From: JASHVB01 sp035523995 | Lineage (GTDB): Bacteria; Pseudomonadota; Alphaproteobacteria; Acetobacterales; Acetobacteraceae | Length of the DNA stretch: 64,000 bases | Assembly (NCBI GenBank): GCA_035523995.1 | Contig: DATKPQ010000073.1 | Span: forward strand, 1 to 64,000 | Reading direction: 5' to 3' | Shown here: positions 1 through 8,412 of the stretch, in pieces | How positions within the stretch are numbered: the first letter of the stretch is position 1 | How the letters are laid out: each line of letters begins with the position of its first letter | Notes under the pieces: generated by a model | The model's input: only the letters and a program-made list of their open reading frames with translations | Told to the model about the DNA's origin: nothing | The model's database searches: none | Program-made: the position numbers and the translations under genes

Positions 1-987
1 CCGCCGCAACATCATGGTCACGCGGTGGTCGACTCGTTGCAGGCGATGATCGATGGCACTGCCCGGGTGTTCGTCGGCCTAGGCGGCAATTTCGTCGCTG
101 CCTCGCCCGATACGGAGACCGTTCGCGCCGCGATGCGCCGGCTAAAGCTGACGGTCGGCATCAACACCAAACTGAACCGTGGTCATATCGTTCACGGGGA
201 GGCTGCATTGATCCTGCCCTGCCTGGCGCGCAGTGACATCGACGTGCAGGCGACGGGTCGCCAGAGCATCACTGTCGAGGACAGCATGTCCATGGTGCAT
301 GCCTCCAGCGGCCTGGTGACACCGCCCTCACCGCACCTGAAATCGGAAGTTTCCATCATCTGCGGCATGGCGCGCGCCACGATACCGGACAGCGGCATCG
401 ACTGGGATGCCATGGCGGCAGACTACACGGTGGTTCGCGACAAGATTGAGGCGGTGTATCCGATATTGTTCCGTGACTTCAATGCCCGTATCCAACAGCC
501 GGGTGGTTTCCATCTGTACAACGGGCCACGCGAGCGGATCTGGGACACGCCCACGGGACGGGCCAATTTCCTCGTTGCGCAGGGCATTGAGGAAGATTTG
601 CCGACCGCCGATGCCAAGGTCTTGCTGCTGGCGACGATCCGCAGCCATGACCAGTACAATACAACGATCTACAGCCTGGATGACCGCTATCGCGGCGTGT
701 TCGGCGGCCGGATGGTGGTGTTCATGAATGCCGCCGACATGGCGGAACGGAACATAGAAGAGCAGAGCCTGGTGGAACTGGAATCCCTGGCGGATGAGAC
801 GCATCGCACCGTGTCGGGGTTCATCGTGCACGCCTACAACATCCCACGCGGGTCCATTGCGTCATATTATCCCGAAACGAACGACCTGATGCCGGTCAGC
901 CATGTCGACCCATTGTCCAAGACACCTTCGGCCAAGTCGATTCCCGTGGTCGTCAGGCCGATGCCGGCCCGGCCTATGGCCGCCTGA
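1..987 (+). CDS. Molybdopterin-dependent oxidoreductase alpha subunit (FdhF/YdeP-like), C-terminal part
   Basis: The reading frame is open from base 1, so the gene starts upstream and only about the last 328 residues are here. The segment GGNFVAASPDTE, followed by TKLNRGH, is the stretch typical of FdhF/YdeP-type formate-dehydrogenase-like enzymes that bind the bis-MGD cofactor. The C-terminal molydop-binding domain follows (ATIRSHDQYNTTIYSLDDRY, then GRMVVFMNAADM). In this family the 4Fe-4S and cofactor-entry part lies in the N-terminal half, which is outside the window. The natural substrate of YdeP-type enzymes is uncertain; formate oxidation is only one possibility. The mobA gene near 62.5 kb would serve the same cofactor but is unlinked. 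Confidence 0.85.
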   Translation, partial: PPQHHGHAVVDSLQAMIDGTARVFVGLGGNFVAASPDTETVRAAMRRLKLTVGINTKLNRGHIVHGEAALILPCLARSDIDVQATGRQSITVEDSMSMVHASSGLVTPPSPHLKSEVSIICGMARATIPDSGIDWDAMAADYTVVRDKIEAVYPILFRDFNARIQQPGGFHLYNGPRERIWDTPTGRANFLVAQGIEEDLPTADAKVLLLATIRSHDQYNTTIYSLDDRYRGVFGGRMVVFMNAADMAERNIEEQSLVELESLADETHRTVSGFIVHAYNIPRGSIASYYPETNDLMPVSHVDPLSKTPSAKSIPVVVRPMPARPMAA

Positions 988-1106
988 CCTCAGCGGCACC
1001 CGATCTTCGTGGAACGCAACGCAAGAGTCCCTGGCTGGTCCCTTGACGCGGCCGCCAGTCTGAGCGTGTGAGGTCGCCTGTTGGTGCGGCGGCGACCACC
1101 ACCATG

Positions 1107-1157
1107 CCGGTGGAGTGCAAGACCCGGTGGAGTGCAAGACCCGGTGGAGTGCAAGAC
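1107..1157. repeat. Three perfect tandem copies of a 17-bp unit
   Basis: The unit CCGGTGGAGTGCAAGAC occurs three times head to tail (1107-1123, 1124-1140, 1141-1157) with no mismatches. It lies directly upstream of the sensor-kinase remnant. The unit is 17 bp, not a multiple of 3, so it shifts frame in every reading and is not a coding repeat. Confidence 0.9.
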
Positions 1158-1391
1158 CTGGACTTGTCCGTTCGATCCGGTGCAGCGATCGAAGGTGAGC
1201 TGCAGGTCTTGTGGGAGCATGGCGACCGGTTCTTCTGCCGGGCATGGCTCCTGGATGCCAACGCCAATCGTCGCACGGTGCTGGCGGTGGTGCCTGTCGC
1301 AGAGCACTCTGCGCCGGCGACGCTCGATCGCCTCACCCACGAATATGGATTGCGGGACGATCGGGAAGCCGCGGATGCGGTGCGGCCACTC
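1155..1391 (+). pseudogene. Remnant of a large ATP-binding sensor histidine kinase (N-terminal fragment)
   Basis: One frame encodes LDLSV, then LWEHGDRFFCRAW, then RTVLAVVPVAEHSAPATLDR and LTHEYGLRDD, ending in AVRPL. This resembles the first ~80 residues of the very large serine/threonine-kinase/ATPase/sensor-kinase fusion proteins of proteobacteria, which begin with a degenerate kinase N-lobe. Those proteins are normally over 1,500 residues. Here the similarity stops within about 10 bases of the end of the oppositely oriented efflux gene, so everything downstream has been lost. There is no convincing start codon or ribosome site; a 17-bp triplicate repeat sits where the 5' end should be. 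I infer a truncated relic. The family assignment is from memory of the pattern only. Confidence 0.5.
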
Positions 1392-1401
1392 GTCGGACCT
1401 T

Positions 1402-3039
1402 TCAGTGCGCGCCTGCGGCATCCCCCGCGCCGCGCTTGAGCATGGCGACTGCCACCAGGGCACAGACCAGGACGGCCCCAAGCAGTCCGAAGCAGTCTGC
1501 ATAACCCATGATGGTGGCCTGGTCGCGTATCAGGCCGCCCACCACGATGATGGCACGATGTAGCGCTCCGGCGGGGCTCACAACGCCATGGGCCATGAAG
1601 TAGTGTTGCAACTTTGACAATGTTTCTCGCGTCGCCGGATGCAGCAGTGACACATTCTGATTGATGATGAAAGAATGGAATTGCTCGCGCTTGGTCAGGA
1701 AGGTTTCCAGTGATGCCGTGCCGATCGCGCCGCCGAGATTGCGCAGCATATTGAACAAACCTGAGGCGGCGCCGGCCTCCGATGAGGTAATGCCGACCAT
1801 TGCCATGGCCGAGAGCGGCGTCATCACCAGCGCCTGCCCTATTGCGCGGATCACGTCGGGGAAGAAGAGCTGCGGACCGCCGTAATTTGCGTCCAGATGC
1901 AGATCCATGAAGCAGCTGGTTGCGAATATCACCAGTCCGACTCCGGCCAGCAGCCGAGCATCTACGCGCCTCATGAGCAATGGGACGAACGGAATGATCA
2001 GCAGTTGCGGCACGCCGGTCCACGCCATCACCTCGCCGCTTTGCTCTGAGTCGAAGCCCTGAGTCGCGGCGAGATACTGTGGCAGCAGGTAGGATGCGCC
2101 ATACAATGCGAAGCCAAGAAGGAAGTTCCCCAGCGTTCCGAAGCCGAAATTGCGGCGAAACAGCAAGCGCAGATGCACCAGGGGTTCGTTGCGAACGAGT
2201 TCGACCGTGATGAAGGCACACAGCGTCACGGCGGACAGCAAGCTCAGCCTGACGATGAAGGGGGAGCCGAACCAGTCGTCCACGTTGCCCTCATCCAGCA
2301 CCGTCTGCAGCGCGGCGAGTCCGACTGCCATCAGCGCAATGCCCAGCCAGTCGCCGCGGCGCAGCAGGTCCAGTTTCATTGGCGTGCGCGGCAAGCCATA
2401 AATCAGCGCCGCGAGCATCACGATGCCGGGTACCACGTTCAGGTAGAAGATGGTCGGCCAACCGTAATTGTCGGTAAGCCATCCGCCGATGGTGGGGCCG
2501 ATCGCGGGGGCAAACGTCGCGGTGACGGCGTATCCGGCCAGGCCCATGGCGCGCTTGGATGGCGGCAGCATGGCGACAATGATTGTGAAGGCCAGCGGGA
2601 TCAGCACGCCGCCGGAAAAACCTTGCAGGGCGCGCAGCACGATCATCTCGTTCAAACTGTGCGCCTGGCCGCAGGCGACCGAGAACACAAGGAACAATAC
2701 CGTGTTCGTGATCAGGTAGCGCCGCAATGAGAATACGCGGCTCATGAAGTCCGTCATTGGCACGACGATGATCTCGCCGATGAGGTAGGCGGTGATCACC
2801 CAGGCACCGTTTATGCCGCCGGTGCCGATGCCGCCCTCGATATACGGCAGCGAGGCATTGGTGATCTGTATATTGAGCACTGCCATGAAGGCACCGATCA
2901 GTGCACCGCCGACCGCGATCCAGGTTTTCAAGGAGACGGGTTGTTCCGCCGGCACTCGAATTTCTGACGCGGGGGGTGTCGAGGGGCGGTGCAGCTTGCC
3001 TGCTTGTTCGAAACGATCAGGACCGGTGGCGGCGCTCAT
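1402..3039 (-). CDS. DHA2-family MFS efflux transporter (EmrB/QacA type)
   Basis: A 545-residue polytopic membrane protein with the ~14 hydrophobic segments expected of drug:H+ antiporter-2 pumps. The family motif C appears as GPTIGGWL after a proline/glycine-rich helix, followed by WPTIFYLNVVPG, the EmrB-like segment. ATG at 3039 (MSAATGPDRF) is chosen rather than one five codons upstream because the hydrophilic N-terminus then has the usual length. No membrane-fusion (EmrA) partner is adjacent, so it may act alone or with a distant partner. It probably exports hydrophobic toxicants at the inner membrane. The gene ends only about 10 bases from the kinase relic on the other strand. Confidence 0.87.
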   Translation of the reverse strand: MSAATGPDRFEQAGKLHRPSTPPASEIRVPAEQPVSLKTWIAVGGALIGAFMAVLNIQITNASLPYIEGGIGTGGINGAWVITAYLIGEIIVVPMTDFMSRVFSLRRYLITNTVLFLVFSVACGQAHSLNEMIVLRALQGFSGGVLIPLAFTIIVAMLPPSKRAMGLAGYAVTATFAPAIGPTIGGWLTDNYGWPTIFYLNVVPGIVMLAALIYGLPRTPMKLDLLRRGDWLGIALMAVGLAALQTVLDEGNVDDWFGSPFIVRLSLLSAVTLCAFITVELVRNEPLVHLRLLFRRNFGFGTLGNFLLGFALYGASYLLPQYLAATQGFDSEQSGEVMAWTGVPQLLIIPFVPLLMRRVDARLLAGVGLVIFATSCFMDLHLDANYGGPQLFFPDVIRAIGQALVMTPLSAMAMVGITSSEAGAASGLFNMLRNLGGAIGTASLETFLTKREQFHSFIINQNVSLLHPATRETLSKLQHYFMAHGVVSPAGALHRAIIVVGGLIRDQATIMGYADCFGLLGAVLVCALVAVAMLKRGAGDAAGAH

Positions 3040-3350
3040 GGCTCGATATCTCAATTGGCGTCAGCAGATATTTTTTCACTTCGATTCAGGATGTGGTGGA
3101 TTCACAGGTGAGCCAAAGCGATCGCACATGTGTAGCGTAGGGTGATTCCTTCAAGCGCTTGGCAGAGTTGCGTACGGTTTCCGGCCGCCGCCGCGGCGTT
3201 CCCTACCTCCACAGCACTTGATAAATCACGAGTGCAGAACAAGCACATTCGAACCATGCATGGCGTCATGCGCCAGGCCCGATGGTTTCTAAGGTGCGCC
3301 CACAACCATCTTGCGGTGCGAGCAGAAGCTCAGTGAGAAAGGAGTATGTT

Positions 3351-4040
3351 ATGTCGCCAATGTCACGATCACTGGCAGCAGAGTTTATCGGTACCTTCGC
3401 TTTGATATTTGTCGGAGCCGGTACTGCAACCGCTTTAGGGGCCGGCCATATAACCGCGGTCGCCATAGCACATGGCATGACCATCATGGTGTTTGCGACG
3501 GCCTTCGGGGACGTCAGCGGATGTCACATCAACCCGGCGGTGACAATTGGGCTGGCGGCGGCCGGAAAATTCCCTCGCAGCCGTGTTGTCCCTTACATCG
3601 CCGTGCAATTGCTCGGCGGAATCGCTGCGGCGTTCCTGCTGCGTGGCATATTCGGTGGGCCGGTCAATTCCCTCGGCGCGACATTGATCGACACGCATCG
3701 CATCAGCGTGCTCGCTGGTTTCGGCTTTGAAGCTGTTGGGACGTTCTTCCTGGTCAACACCGTGCTCAATACCGCGGTGCGTGGCAACTCGGCACTGGCA
3801 CCCTTCGCGATCGGCATGACCGTGACGATGTGCATCCTGGCCTTTGGCGCCCTCACCGGCGGCAGTGTCAATCCGGCGCGCACCTTGGGTCCGGCCATCG
3901 CCTCCGGCATGTACCAGAACATCCTGGTCTACTTCGCCGCCCAGATCGTTGGCTGTCTGTTGGCCGGCGGACTTTTCCGTCTGTTTTGGGCGCCAAAGCT
4001 CGCGCTTCGGAGCCATCGTGTCGCCGTTGCCTCACATTGA
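3351..4040 (+). CDS. Aquaporin / MIP-family channel
   Basis: A 229-residue channel with six hydrophobic segments and both half-helix NPA signatures: CHINPAVTIG in the first half and GSVNPARTLGPAI in the second. These line the pore of water and small-solute channels in the inner membrane. The start at 3351 is preceded by a good ribosome site (AAAGGAG, 7 bases upstream); an in-frame ATG at 3282 lacks one and would add an unrelated 23-residue extension. Whether it carries water, glycerol or another neutral solute cannot be decided by eye. It stands alone, divergent from the efflux gene, with a ~310-bp shared upstream region. Confidence 0.9.
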   Translation: MSPMSRSLAAEFIGTFALIFVGAGTATALGAGHITAVAIAHGMTIMVFATAFGDVSGCHINPAVTIGLAAAGKFPRSRVVPYIAVQLLGGIAAAFLLRGIFGGPVNSLGATLIDTHRISVLAGFGFEAVGTFFLVNTVLNTAVRGNSALAPFAIGMTVTMCILAFGALTGGSVNPARTLGPAIASGMYQNILVYFAAQIVGCLLAGGLFRLFWAPKLALRSHRVAVASH

Positions 4041-4101
4041 ACCGACTTCCTGGAACGTGTGACCGACAGTCCGGCGGCCACACGTTTCATGATCAACCAA
4101 C

Positions 4102-5139
4102 TCACGCAGTGGGAAGCAGCGGACCGTTGCCCGCGCCGGTCCTGGTCAGAGCGTCGGCGATCTCGTGCAGATCCCGCGCGCTCAATTCCAGCGATGCTGC
4201 ATCCAGCCAGCCGTCCACTTGCGCCGGGGTGCGCGCGCCGACGATGGCGCCGGTCACGCCAGGCCAGGACAGCGTCCAGGCCACCGCCACCGTTGCAACG
4301 CCGGTATCATACCGCGCCGCCACCGGGCGCAGTGCGTCGGCGAATGCCAGGTTGCGCTGCAGTCGATCGCCGGTGAATTCGGCGTTGCGCGACCGCCAGT
4401 CGTTTTTCGGCAGCGCACGCGCGCGTTCCGCGTTGAAGTGTCCGGTCAGCAGGCCGGATTGCATCGGGCTGTAGACAATCGCCCCGGTGCTGTGCACATA
4501 ACACCACGGCAGCACATCTGCGCCGGCATCGCGGCGGATCGCCGAGAAAGGCGGCTGCAGCGTATCCACGTGGCCCAGGGCCTCGGCGGCCCGAAGCTGC
4601 GCGACGTTGTGGTTGGACAGGCCCACCGCCCGCACCTTGCCGGCCCGCTTCAAATCCAGCAGTGTTTGCCAGTATTGCTCCAGCTTCGTGCCGTCCTCGG
4701 CTGGCCAGTGCATTTGATAAAGATCGATTTGCTCCACCCCGAGACGCCGCAGCGAATCCTCCACCTCACGGCGGATGCTTTCCGGGGTGCCGACCTGGCG
4801 CGGCAAGGCTCGCCTGTCCTGCGGGTCCCATACCAGTCCGCACTTGGTGAACACGTAAGGACGCTCGACCGCAGGCAATTCGGCAAGGGCGCGGCGCACG
4901 ACTTCCTCCGAATGGCCGAGTCCGTACACCGCTGCGGTATCGATCCAGTTGATTCCATGTTCTACGGCGTGGCGGATCGCGGCAATGGAATCGCGGTCGT
5001 CCTGCGCGCCCCAACCTACCGCCCAGTCGCCACCGCCGAGTGCCCACGCGCCGAAGCCGACGCGGGTGATTTGCATATCCGTGCGGCCCAATCGGCGCTT
5101 CGGCAAAGCACGTGTGCTGACATGAGTAATCGTTGCCAT
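4102..5139 (-). CDS. Aldo/keto reductase
   Basis: A 345-residue NAD(P)H-dependent oxidoreductase of the AKR superfamily (TIM barrel). It opens with RRLGRTDMQITRVGFGAW, typical of the AKR11/12 groups. The catalytic tetrad is visible: Asp and Tyr in WIDTAAVYGLGHSE, Lys in VFTKCG and His in YQMHWPAED. The C-terminal part has GLSNHNVAQL and IVGARTPAQ, where the cofactor phosphate is bound. The likely reaction is reduction of a carbonyl substrate or oxidation of a sugar/alcohol, substrate unknown. It is transcribed away from the candidate small RNA region. Confidence 0.92.
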   Translation of the reverse strand: MATITHVSTRALPKRRLGRTDMQITRVGFGAWALGGGDWAVGWGAQDDRDSIAAIRHAVEHGINWIDTAAVYGLGHSEEVVRRALAELPAVERPYVFTKCGLVWDPQDRRALPRQVGTPESIRREVEDSLRRLGVEQIDLYQMHWPAEDGTKLEQYWQTLLDLKRAGKVRAVGLSNHNVAQLRAAEALGHVDTLQPPFSAIRRDAGADVLPWCYVHSTGAIVYSPMQSGLLTGHFNAERARALPKNDWRSRNAEFTGDRLQRNLAFADALRPVAARYDTGVATVAVAWTLSWPGVTGAIVGARTPAQVDGWLDAASLELSARDLHEIADALTRTGAGNGPLLPTA

Positions 5140-5369
5140 TTAGAACCTCCTTGGTCGCACGCAACATGGTGGCGTGAGCCGATCACACAAATAGACACTA
5201 TGGATTACGCTTATGCACGAAACGACCAGAGCCAGAATGGGATGCGTCCGACCTTGGCTGCAAACCGGCCGAGTCGCTACCATGCACCGGCGACCAAGCG
5301 GCCCGGCAGGCTTGAACGTCGGTCCTGTCCCATAAGACTTGAGTGTGATATTCGCGCTGCCGGCGGACA

Positions 5370-5495
5370 GCTCAGGTATACTCTCGGACAATATGCGTCG
5401 CCTTCATTGTCGAATAGGATGCTGCGCGTTTCCTCCCTTGCCGGCGTCAAGGCCGGCCCACCTTGAGGCCGCCCGCTGTTGGCGGCCTCATTCTT
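5370..5495 (+). ncRNA. Candidate trans-acting small RNA (possibly AbcR/alpha-r15-like)
   Basis: In the ~610-bp gap between the divergent aldo/keto reductase and the FixJ-type regulator there are two consecutive hairpins: GCCGGC/GCCGGC (5440-5457) and the strong GAGGCCGCC/GGCGGCCTC (5465-5489), the latter followed by ATTCTTCT. A plus-strand terminator here has no protein gene upstream to terminate, so a short plus-strand transcript is implied. Just before the hairpins lies TTTCCTCCCTT, an anti-Shine-Dalgarno-like run as seen in AbcR small RNAs. The 5' end given is a guess; a TATACT hexamer occurs at about 5376. The family link is inference. Confidence 0.35.
5465..5495 (+). terminator. Rho-independent terminator-like hairpin
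   Basis: A perfect 9-bp stem GAGGCCGCC / GGCGGCCTC with a 7-base loop is followed by ATTCTTCT. The T-rich side is on the plus strand only, so it should stop plus-strand transcription. Confidence 0.6.
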
Positions 5496-5753
5496 CTATG
5501 GCGATGTCCCCCAATCCAATGCGCTGACCGACCGGCCATGCGACACGGGACGTAGCGAACGCCTGCGATTCTCGGCGGGCAGGGCCTGAAGACGATTGCT
5601 CAATCGCGATCCAGTGAGCATAGGGTTCTGATACTTTGGTATAGGACCCCACTTACGCGCCCTGCATCGCTTGCACGTCGGCCAACAATGTGCATTCTCA
5701 GCTGAAAGGGCAGGGCCACAACTGTTCGAAGCAACCTAACCCGGATACAAACG

Positions 5754-6386
5754 ATGAGTGAGGCAAAGCCCACGGTCGTAGTCATTGATGACGATTCCGC
5801 GATCCGCGAATCGCTGGGAAGCTTGCTGCGGTCGGTGGGGCTTGATGTCTGGCTCATGGCATCGGTGCCGGAATTCTTGCAGTCGGGGCCTCCGGATAGT
5901 CCGAGCTGTCTGGTTCTCGACGTCCGATTGCCGGGCAAGAGTGGGCTTGACCTTCAGTGCGAACTTGCCGCGGCGGACATTGGCCTACCGATCATCTTCA
6001 TCACCGGGCACGGCGACATCCGCATGTCGGTCCAGGCGATGAAAAACGGAGCTATCGAGTTCCTGACCAAGCCGTTCCGCGATCAAGACCTGCTTGACGC
6101 CGTTCAGCTTGGTCTGGCACGGGACCGTGCCCGGCGCCAGGACGAACGCGCCCTGGTCGCGTTGCGAGAGCGGTTCGAAACCCTGACGCCGCGTGAGCGC
6201 GAGGTCATGGTCCAGGTCGCGCGCGGCCGCCTGAATAAACAGATCGCGTTCGACATCGGCATCAGCGAGATCACCGTGAAGGTGCATCGCGGGCAGGTGA
6301 TGCGGAAAATGCGGGCCTCGTCCCTGCCCGACCTGGCCCGCATGGCGGACAAGCTGAAGCCCGAAGCCGCAAAGTCAGAAGCTTGA
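5754..6386 (+). CDS. FixJ/NarL-family response regulator (receiver + LuxR-type HTH)
   Basis: A 210-residue two-domain regulator. The receiver domain (1-125) has the acidic pocket VIDDD, phosphoacceptor Asp56 in LVLDVRLPG, Thr84 in FITGHGD and Lys106 in LTKPF. The C-terminal LuxR-type helix-turn-helix (about 145-205) contains LTPREREVMVQVARGRLNKQ and IGISEITVKVHRGQVMRKM, typical of FixJ/TodT/StyR regulators. No histidine kinase is adjacent, so its partner is elsewhere. A receiver-only protein follows 209 bp downstream, suggesting a shared phosphorelay. No strong ribosome site precedes the ATG. Confidence 0.92.
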   Translation: MSEAKPTVVVIDDDSAIRESLGSLLRSVGLDVWLMASVPEFLQSGPPDSPSCLVLDVRLPGKSGLDLQCELAAADIGLPIIFITGHGDIRMSVQAMKNGAIEFLTKPFRDQDLLDAVQLGLARDRARRQDERALVALRERFETLTPREREVMVQVARGRLNKQIAFDIGISEITVKVHRGQVMRKMRASSLPDLARMADKLKPEAAKSEA

Positions 6387-6520
6387 TAGTGCGGCGATGT
6401 GCGGCGACTGACACGCCGTCAGCGGAGCGTGATACGTTGGTCTCCCGCCAGTCGTCCGTGGCTTCAGGCCCGGCGATCCGCTCGAACTGCTCGAACTGCT
6501 TTCCCAAGGTCCAAGCCATC

Positions 6521-6536
6521 TTATACGTACGTATAA
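6521..6536. promoter_or_regulatory. Perfect 16-bp palindrome (candidate operator)
   Basis: TTATACGTACGTATAA reads identically on both strands. It sits 60 bases upstream of the TTG start of the receiver-only regulator, in an otherwise GC-rich intergenic region, and is preceded by two tandem copies of CTCGAACTG (from 6480). The position suits a dimeric repressor or activator site. Confidence 0.45.
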
Positions 6537-6595
6537 TCGCCTCTATGGTTCGGGTGGTCAAATATATTCGCGCGGACCTAAACTAGGATCAGGCT

Positions 6596-6982
6596 TTGCC
6601 GAAGGACATCGTGATCGCAGTTGTTGATGATGATGAGTCGGTTCGGGAGGCCTTGGCGGGTCTCGTGAAATCGTTGGGTTATAGCGCCACCGTTTTCCCT
6701 TCCGGCGAGGATTTTCTCAATTCGCAAGGGCGCGACAACACGGCTTGCTTGATCGCGGATGTGCAGATGCCAGGGATGACGGGGCCAGAGCTTTACGATC
6801 GACTGGCGGCGTCCGGACAGCCCATTCCAACCATCCTGATCACCGCTTATCCCGATGAAAGAGTGCGGGCACGGGCGTTGCAGGCCGGCGTGATGTGTTA
6901 TCTGACAAAGCCTTTTGTTGAGGCTGATTTGCTCGCCTGCCTCGATTCGGCACTCGACAGCCGTGCCGCGCGGGAAGGCTGA
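6596..6982 (+). CDS. Single-domain response regulator (receiver only)
   Basis: A 128-residue stand-alone receiver domain: acidic pocket VVDDDE, phosphoacceptor Asp55 in LIADVQMPGMTG, Thr83 in LITAYPD and Lys105 in YLTKPF. There is no output domain, so it likely shuttles phosphate or acts by protein contact. The start is TTG, preceded by AGG 3-5 bases upstream; no in-frame ATG lies near it. The receiver is most like that of FixJ-family proteins, matching the upstream neighbour. A 16-bp palindrome upstream may control it. Confidence 0.85.
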   Translation: MPKDIVIAVVDDDESVREALAGLVKSLGYSATVFPSGEDFLNSQGRDNTACLIADVQMPGMTGPELYDRLAASGQPIPTILITAYPDERVRARALQAGVMCYLTKPFVEADLLACLDSALDSRAAREG

Positions 6983-7197
6983 AAGACAGCGGGGCGCGTT
7001 CGGCAATCCGGTGGGTGTCGTGGGACGGGCGGATGCACGCCTGCCTCCGGGTCGATGGCGTAAAAGATCGCACTGACCTTAAATCCGATTTTAAGCCAGA
7101 GCGAAGCCGATCTGATGCGTGCACAGTTAACGTCTGCCTCGCGTTCCGGAAGGGCGACCAGTTCAGTGGCCCATCCGGCTTCAGAGGAGAGACTGAT

Positions 7198-7581
7198 ATG
7201 ACTTCAAGGATCTTCGCCATCGTTCCTGCAATGGCCCTGGCTCTGAGTGCGGCGACCGCCCTGGCACAGCCTGTGGCACAACCGTTTGCCCAGTTCGACC
7301 ATACGAGCCTCATGCAACACGGCACGCTGCTCCGGCCGTACGACCAGGCCGCGAACGCCGCCTATGTGAGCGACGGATCCGATCCGTCCTACTTGCGGAC
7401 CCAGCAGCAACTGGTGAACGAGCCCGGGTACAGCATTGGCACCGGCGCTGTCCAGGTCGCCAGCACCGCTGCAGGCGTTGGCGACGGGTCTGATCCGTCC
7501 TACCGCCGGGATCAGTCGCAGCTACGGCAGGAGCCCGGCTACAGTGTCGGTACCGGCTCGGCCCAGGTCAGCGGCAGCTGA
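7198..7581 (+). CDS. Small secreted protein with two 29-residue repeats
   Basis: A 127-residue protein with an N-terminal signal peptide (hydrophobic FAIVPAMALALSAATALAQ, probable cleavage after ALA). The mature part holds two near-identical repeats. Each starts DGSDPSY, continues with a polar QQL/SQL segment, and ends EPGYS-[IV]-GTG-x-x-QV. A clear ribosome site (AGAGGAGA) precedes the ATG at 7198; a longer frame from 7015 has no such site. The function is unknown; it is predicted periplasmic or extracellular. It sits between two groups of signalling genes, and another small exported protein lies 1.2 kb away. Confidence 0.75.
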   Translation: MTSRIFAIVPAMALALSAATALAQPVAQPFAQFDHTSLMQHGTLLRPYDQAANAAYVSDGSDPSYLRTQQQLVNEPGYSIGTGAVQVASTAAGVGDGSDPSYRRDQSQLRQEPGYSVGTGSAQVSGS

Positions 7582-7607
7582 TAACAGCGATCTCCCGAGC
7601 ATGCACA

Positions 7608-7637
7608 CCACCCCGTTATTGCGCCACGACGGGGTGG
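7608..7637. terminator. Bidirectional hairpin between convergent genes
   Basis: A perfect 9-bp stem CCACCCCGT / ACGGGGTGG with a 12-base loop lies between the ends of the secreted repeat protein and the convergent OmpR-type regulator. The flanking T-runs are weak (CCTCCCTT), so a terminator role is likely but unproven. Confidence 0.5.
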
Positions 7638-7643
7638 CCTCCC

Positions 7644-8369
7644 TTACTGCGGCTGGCCGCGCAGAACCTGCCCTGTGGGCTCTGTCTCCCCACCGGCCGG
7701 CTCACGCATCATGTATCCGGCCCCAAGGACGGTGTGGATCAGTGACTGTGCAAAGCCGTGATCGATCTTCTGCCTGATGCGGTGCATGTGCATGTCGATG
7801 ACGTTGCCGCGAGGCTCGAAATCGTAAGGCCATGCCGCTTCCATCAGCATCGATCGTGTCACCACCTGGCCCGCGTGGCGCATCAATTGCTCGAGCAGCA
7901 GGAATTCGCGATGTTGCAACCGGATCGGCTGGCCGGCGCGGCTGGCGTGCCGCGCCCTGGTGTCCAATTCCAGGTCCGCAACCCGCAATGTCGCGGACCG
8001 CTGCGTACGGTCCGCCCGGCGCGCCAGGGCTTCCAACCGCGCCAGCACTTCCGCAAAGGCGTAAGGCTTGGCCAAATAATCGTCGCAGCCGGCTTGCAAC
8101 CCTTCCACTCTGTCCCGCGCGCCGCCGATGGCACTCAACATCAACACCGGCATGGTGGCGCCCTGCGCACGCAAGCGGCGGACGAGAGTCAGCCCGTCAA
8201 GCGCCGGCATGCGCCGGTCCACGATCAGCGCGTCGTAGATTCCTTCCAGTGCCATCGCGAGGCCGGTCTCGCCGTCCGCGGCGTGATCAACCACATGCCC
8301 GCTTTCGCTCAGGCCGCGGGTCAGGTAGCGGGCGGCGCGGCTATCATCCTCGATGACCAGCAGGCGCAT
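7644..8369 (-). CDS. OmpR-family response regulator (receiver + winged helix), orphan
   Basis: A 241-residue regulator. The receiver domain has VIEDD, phosphoacceptor Asp51 in LIVDRRMPALDG, Ser79 in LMLSA and Lys101 in YLAKPYAF. The winged-helix domain (about 125-225) contains LQHREFLLLEQLMRHAGQVV and VIDMHMHRIRQKI. No kinase lies beside it. It is similar in order and length to the regulator at 9369, and the decayed 5' end of a close copy of that other gene lies just upstream on the opposite strand. This arrangement suggests past duplication and rearrangement of regulator genes here. Confidence 0.9.
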   Translation of the reverse strand: MRLLVIEDDSRAARYLTRGLSESGHVVDHAADGETGLAMALEGIYDALIVDRRMPALDGLTLVRRLRAQGATMPVLMLSAIGGARDRVEGLQAGCDDYLAKPYAFAEVLARLEALARRADRTQRSATLRVADLELDTRARHASRAGQPIRLQHREFLLLEQLMRHAGQVVTRSMLMEAAWPYDFEPRGNVIDMHMHRIRQKIDHGFAQSLIHTVLGAGYMMREPAGGETEPTGQVLRGQPQ

Positions 8370-8412
8370 GCCACGTCTCTTTCCATGGTGGAGAGAAGGT
8401 TCTTCGGTGGGA

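Noticed and set aside
974..2221. Long minus-strand open frame across the kinase relic and the efflux gene end
   Set aside because: It overlaps the well-supported efflux gene in another phase, has Arg/Ser/Pro-rich low-complexity sequence and no ribosome site.
3282..3350. Longer N-terminus for the aquaporin
   Set aside because: The extension has no ribosome site, whereas AAAGGAG precedes the ATG at 3351, which also gives the usual MIP-family start.
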